25,789 bases of DNA from positions 1-25,789 of the forward strand of contig VBJT01000128.1 of assembly GCA_005880075.1 (NCBI GenBank). Reading direction: 5' to 3'. The position numbers were made by a program, and so were the translations under genes. Below the pieces are notes generated by a model. That model was not told where the DNA came from. It ran no database searches and was given only the letters and a program-made list of their open reading frames with translations. Origin of the DNA: Chloroflexota bacterium. GTDB lineage: Bacteria > Chloroflexota > Dehalococcoidia > SM23-28-2 > RBG-16-64-32. Positions 22,939 through 25,789 of this stretch are shown one piece after another. How positions within the stretch are numbered: position 1 is the stretch's first letter; every line of letters starts with the position of its first letter.

Positions 22939-24303
22939 CTAGCCCCGCCGCCAGCGCGTCCCTTCGGGCCCGTCCTCGAGCGTGATCCCCAGTTCCGCCA
23001 GCCCCGCCCGCGCACGGTCCGCCTGCTCGAACTGCTTCGCCTCCCGCAGGTCGTTGCGCAGTTGCACCAGCAGGTCGATGAACGGCGCCGCGCCCATCGC
23101 TGCCTCCGGCTCCTGCAGCGTAAGCCCCAGCACACCCGCCAGCTCGCGCAGCGTCTCCTGCGCCTCCTCGATCCTGCGGCCTTCGTCCCGCGCGCGGTTC
23201 ACGTCACGCGCCAGGTCGAACAGCGCGGCCAGCGCCGCCGGCGTGTTCAGGTCATCGTCCATCGCTTCGACCAACCGCTCGCGATAGCTCTCCACCGGCA
23301 CGTCGGCCGGCGGGCCGTTCCCGCCCGGAAGCGTCGCCGCCAGACGTAGCCGCCCCGCCGCCCGCCTGCCGGACTCCAGCGCCTCTTCCGAGTACGACAG
23401 TGGCGAGCGGTAGTGCGACGTAAGAACGAACAGCCGCAAACCGTCCGCCCCGTATTTGTCCAGCCCCTCACGGATCGTGATGATGTTGCCGAGCGACTTG
23501 CTCATCTTCTCTTCGCCGAATGTCAGCCAGCCGTTGTGCAACCAGTAGCGGACGAAGGGCTGCGTCCCGCTGTACGACTCGCTCTGCGCAATCTCGTTCT
23601 CGTGGTGCGGGAAGATCAGGTCCTGCCCGCCGCCGTGTATGTCGAGCGTCTCTCCCAGGTAGCGATAAGACATCGCCGAGCACTCGATGTGCCAGCCCGG
23701 TCTGCCCGGCCCCCACGGGCTCTCCCACGACGGCTCGCCCTCCTTCGCGCCCTTCCACAGAGCAAAGTCCGCCGGGTCCTCCTTCGCCTCGCCCGGCTCC
23801 ACTCGGGCCCCGGCTCGCATTGAATCGACATCCCGGCCCGACAGCTTTCCGTAGTCGGCCTTGCTCCGCACCCGGAAGTACACATCGCCATTCGCCGGAT
23901 AGGCGTGCCCTTTTCCGACCAATCCTTGGATCATCTCGATAATCGTGGGCACCTCCTGCGTGGCGCGTGGAAATACGTGAGCCGGCGTGATGTTTAGCTC
24001 TCGCATCTCCTCATTGAACTCCTCCATGTAGCGCGCCGCCAGCTGGTCGAACGGCTGTCCAAGCGAGTTGGCCCGGGAGATTATCCGATCGTCGATGTCG
24101 GTGTAGTTCTGCACGTGCTTGACCTTGAAGCCGCAGTACTCCACGTAGCGGCGCACAACGTCGAAGATGATGTAGCTCATCGCGTGCCCGAGGTGTGCGC
24201 GATCGTACGGCGTGATGCCGCAGACGTAGATCTTGACCTCGTCGCCCGCCGGCGAGAACTCCTCCAGCCGCCGGCCCATCGTGTTGTAGAGCCTCACGAG
24301 CAC
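22939..24303 (-). CDS. cysS: Cysteinyl-tRNA synthetase
   Basis: 454 residues, class Ia. Zinc ligand Cys28 in KIYVCGITPYDRAHLGH together with the HIGH-like HLGH (37-40), a further zinc site in GWHIECSAMS and PHHENEIAQSE, and KMSKS in FGEEKMSKSLGN are all present, so the enzyme looks active. The C-terminal helical and anticodon domains are complete. The start is GTG 24303, 5 nt after the cysE stop; an in-frame GTG two codons on is possible. It shares an operon with cysE, joining cysteine synthesis to its use in translation. Confidence 0.96.
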   Translation of the reverse strand: MLVRLYNTMGRRLEEFSPAGDEVKIYVCGITPYDRAHLGHAMSYIIFDVVRRYVEYCGFKVKHVQNYTDIDDRIISRANSLGQPFDQLAARYMEEFNEEMRELNITPAHVFPRATQEVPTIIEMIQGLVGKGHAYPANGDVYFRVRSKADYGKLSGRDVDSMRAGARVEPGEAKEDPADFALWKGAKEGEPSWESPWGPGRPGWHIECSAMSYRYLGETLDIHGGGQDLIFPHHENEIAQSESYSGTQPFVRYWLHNGWLTFGEEKMSKSLGNIITIREGLDKYGADGLRLFVLTSHYRSPLSYSEEALESGRRAAGRLRLAATLPGGNGPPADVPVESYRERLVEAMDDDLNTPAALAALFDLARDVNRARDEGRRIEEAQETLRELAGVLGLTLQEPEAAMGAAPFIDLLVQLRNDLREAKQFEQADRARAGLAELGITLEDGPEGTRWRRG

Positions 24304-24308
24304 ACCGG

Positions 24309-24947
24309 CTAAGTTATCTCGTCCTCGCCGTCCACGCTCACTACCGTCTTCCTGGCCTTCCCGGGCTCGAGCTCCGCGATCCGCGACTCCAGTTCCGCGA
24401 TCCGGCTCTCGAGGCTCTTAATGACGTCCGCAAACGCCACGATGTGGCCCGGCACGCCGACGACCGTCGCATGCGCCGGCACGTTCGTCACGACGACGGA
24501 ACCGGCACCGATCTTCGCGTTCTCGCCGATCGTCACGTCGCCGATCACCTTCGCGCCTGCGCCGACCACGACGTTCGCGTGCAATGTCGGATGCCGCTTC
24601 GCTCGCCGGGTGCTCGTCCCGCCTAGGGTCACGCCCTGGAAGAGGTGGACATCCTCCTCGATGATCGCAGTCTCGCCGATGACGACGCCCATCCCATGGT
24701 CGATGAAGAACCCCTCGCCGATGCGGGCACCGGGATGGATCTCGATTCCGGTGAAGGCCCGCCCCAGGTGCGACACGACCCGCGCCGGCACGCGCAAACC
24801 GCGCCTTTGCAGCGAATGCGCGAGCCGGTGGATCTGGCGGGCGTGAAAGCCCGGGTACGTCAGGATGACCTCGAGGTCGCTCGTCGCGGCCGGGTCGCGC
24901 TTCCGCGCCGCCTTGATATCGCCTCTAATGCTGTCTAGGAGTCCCAT
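24309..24947 (-). CDS. cysE: Serine O-acetyltransferase
   Basis: 212 residues. The left-handed beta-helix hexapeptide repeats run through GIEIHPGARIGEGFFIDHGM, VVIGETAIIEEDVHLFQGVT, LGGTS and KVIGDVTIGENAKIGAGSVV; catalytic His is in FIDHGMG and in KRHPTL. It lacks the long N-terminal helical domain of E. coli CysE, like the short EpsC-type enzymes. The C-terminus adds a heptad-like ESRIAELESRIAELE coiled coil. ATG 24947 is preferred because GGAGAGA lies 7-13 nt upstream. It acetylates serine in the first step of cysteine synthesis. Confidence 0.93.
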   Translation of the reverse strand: MGLLDSIRGDIKAARKRDPAATSDLEVILTYPGFHARQIHRLAHSLQRRGLRVPARVVSHLGRAFTGIEIHPGARIGEGFFIDHGMGVVIGETAIIEEDVHLFQGVTLGGTSTRRAKRHPTLHANVVVGAGAKVIGDVTIGENAKIGAGSVVVTNVPAHATVVGVPGHIVAFADVIKSLESRIAELESRIAELEPGKARKTVVSVDGEDEIT

Positions 24948-25134
24948 GGGCCGTCTCTCCATTCATTCTGCTTTCGTTGGCCTCTGCCGCCGGCCCCAGG
25001 GCCCTTCCGCGAAGGACCGGGGCCGCACTACAGGCCTGTCCTGAGCGCCCCGGCCACAGCTGAGGCGGTCGAAGGGCGCAGACGAAAACGTAGCCGGAGC
25101 CGATACCCCTCGCCGGTTCAGAGAACGACTTCAT
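24925..25134 (-). CDS. Possible leaderless upstream ORF before cysE
   Basis: A 69-codon frame starts at ATG 25134, 10 nt after a perfect TATAAT, and ends 23 nt inside cysE. It contains two Cys codons (YVFVCALRPP and GQACSAAP). Nothing in the peptide resembles a known family and the last part is Ala/Gly-rich, so only its position argues for translation. It could couple or attenuate cysE translation. Confidence 0.3.
   Translation of the reverse strand: MKSFSEPARGIGSGYVFVCALRPPQLWPGRSGQACSAAPVLRGRALGPAAEANESRMNGETAHGTPRQH
24992..25024 (-). repeat. Hairpin in the cysE leader
   Basis: GGCCCC (24992-24997) pairs with GGGGCC (25019-25024), with an inner CCTTC/GAAGG stem. It lies in the transcribed leader of cysE. 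A related CCTGAG...CGAAGGGCG element follows at 25037-25076. Both may be dispersed repeats rather than regulators. Confidence 0.45.
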
Positions 25135-25144
25135 GGTGACGAAC

Positions 25145-25150
25145 ATTATA
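25145..25150 (-). promoter_or_regulatory. -10 box of the cysE-cysS operon
   Basis: A perfect TATAAT on the minus strand gives a leader of about 190 nt before cysE. No good -35 is seen. I looked for T-box conserved elements in the leader and saw none. Confidence 0.55.
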
Positions 25151-25220
25151 CCGAAAAGGATGGTCAGCGAATGTCTAACCAATGAGCGATTCGACCTTGC
25201 ACCGCAGAACCCGCATTCGC

Positions 25221-25721
25221 TTATTCGCTCCCCATTCGCTGACGATCCTCCAGCGCCGCCAGCGCCGCCACCGCCATCGCCGCGATGCCTTTCCCGCGTC
25301 CGAGCGCTCCGAGCCCCTCATGGGTCGTCGCCTTCACGCTTACCCGGCCGGCATCAATGCCCAGCGCACTCGAGATACGCTCGCTCATCGCCGGGATGTG
25401 CGGCGCCAGTCGGGGCTTCTCTGCGATCACCGTAGCGTCGACGTTCCCGACCTCGTACCCCGCCTCGCGCACGAGCGTAAGCGTTCGCCCGAGCAGGTCG
25501 AGACTGCTCGCGTCTTTCCATTGCGCGTCGTCCGGTGGGAAATGCTGCCCCATGTCGCCGAGCGCCGCCGCGCCGAGCAGCGCGTCGATGATCGCGTGCA
25601 GAAGAACGTCCGCATCGCTGTGCCCGGCGAGCCCGATCTCATGCGGCAGCTCCACGCCGCCGAGAACGAGATCGCGCGCCTCGTCGCAGCGATGGACATC
25701 ATAGCCGATGCCTACGCGCAT
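25221..25721 (-). CDS. ispF: 2-C-methyl-D-erythritol 2,4-cyclodiphosphate synthase
   Basis: 166 residues. Metal ligands Asp8, His10 (GYDVHR) and His42 (SDADVLLHAI), with DMGQHFPPDD, NVDATVIAEKPRLAPHIPAM and VSVKATTHEGLGALGRGKGI, are all as expected. It forms the cyclic diphosphate in the MEP isoprenoid pathway; ispD often precedes it. The last codons run into an ATTCGCT micro-repeat array (25214-25240), so the C-terminus may have been remodelled. ATG 25721 follows the upstream gene by 3 nt with no ribosome site, suggesting translational coupling. Confidence 0.96.
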   Translation of the reverse strand: MRVGIGYDVHRCDEARDLVLGGVELPHEIGLAGHSDADVLLHAIIDALLGAAALGDMGQHFPPDDAQWKDASSLDLLGRTLTLVREAGYEVGNVDATVIAEKPRLAPHIPAMSERISSALGIDAGRVSVKATTHEGLGALGRGKGIAAMAVAALAALEDRQRMGSE

Positions 25722-25724
25722 CGA

Positions 25725-25789
25725 TCAACGAGTCGCTTGCTCGCGTCTGGAACGCATCGCCTTGCGGTGCTTCACTGCTGGGTCGTTAG
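25725..25789 (-). CDS. C-terminal end of an upstream gene, partial
   Basis: The only minus-strand frame open to the window edge ends NDPAVKHRKAMRSRREQATR with TGA at 25727-25725, 3 nt before ispF. A basic C-terminal tail is plausible and the close spacing suggests an operon, but 21 codons are too few to identify it. Confidence 0.4.
   Translation of the reverse strand, partial: NDPAVKHRKAMRSRREQATR

Noticed and set aside
24948..25138. T-box or other known cysteine riboswitch in the cysE leader.
   Set aside because: No T-box conserved sequence or specifier loop is visible; the hairpins look like dispersed repeats.

Overview
This GC-rich window reads as a chromosome segment of an uncultured Chloroflexota bacterium, possibly Dehalococcoidia or a relative. 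That placement is inference from gene content and style: a proline-linker sortase, a zinc-ribbon/LysM membrane protein, small retropepsin-like proteases, GYD and DUF2851 proteins, TTG/GTG starts and probable leaderless promoters. No 16S or phylogenetic marker was compared.

Layout. 1-1880: 3' part of a phage-tail-hub-like gene. 1945-2426: three tandem tiny basic paralogues on the minus strand. 2662-3534: a sortase. 3545-5301: a methyltransferase/alpha-beta hydrolase pair (minus). 5389-11945: a long minus-strand translation and transcription block, read as promoter, tRNA-Thr(TGT), tRNA-Tyr(GTA), tRNA-Thr(GGT), tuf, rpmG, secE, nusG, rplK, rplA, L10 leader, rplJ, rplL, then a zinc-finger/LysM protein. 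This order matches the classical thrU-tyrU-glyT-thrT-tufB-secE-nusG-rplKAJL block of E. coli, without the tRNA-Gly. 12000-16260: an S9 peptidase, a GYD protein and a methyltransferase, with decayed partial copies of the peptidase and methyltransferase genes beside them. 16262-18951: an orphan 'GGRRPGAGAPRGN' protein and groESL under a perfect CIRCE operator. 19087-20745: a small XRE regulator with its own palindromic operator, then a DUF2851 gene. 20822-22460: tsaD and a degenerate PP2C-like gene. 22699-22902: a His-rich one-helix membrane peptide. 22939-25789: cysS, cysE, ispF and the tail of one more gene (minus).

Most unusual. (1) rplA is fused in frame, with no intervening stop, to a complete retropepsin-like aspartic protease domain (DTGA motif) placed before the normal L1 start. 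(2) The EF-Tu gene lacks about 22 codons covering the G4 NKxD guanine-specificity motif. (3) tsaD lacks about 21 codons covering the N-terminal TSCDET nucleotide-binding segment. The last two are similar-sized in-frame losses in normally essential genes and need read-level checking before any biological reading. (4) L10 carries a 100-residue acidic Glu/Pro/Ala tail. (5) Many spacers, and one coding region, are built from short degenerate near-tandem repeats.
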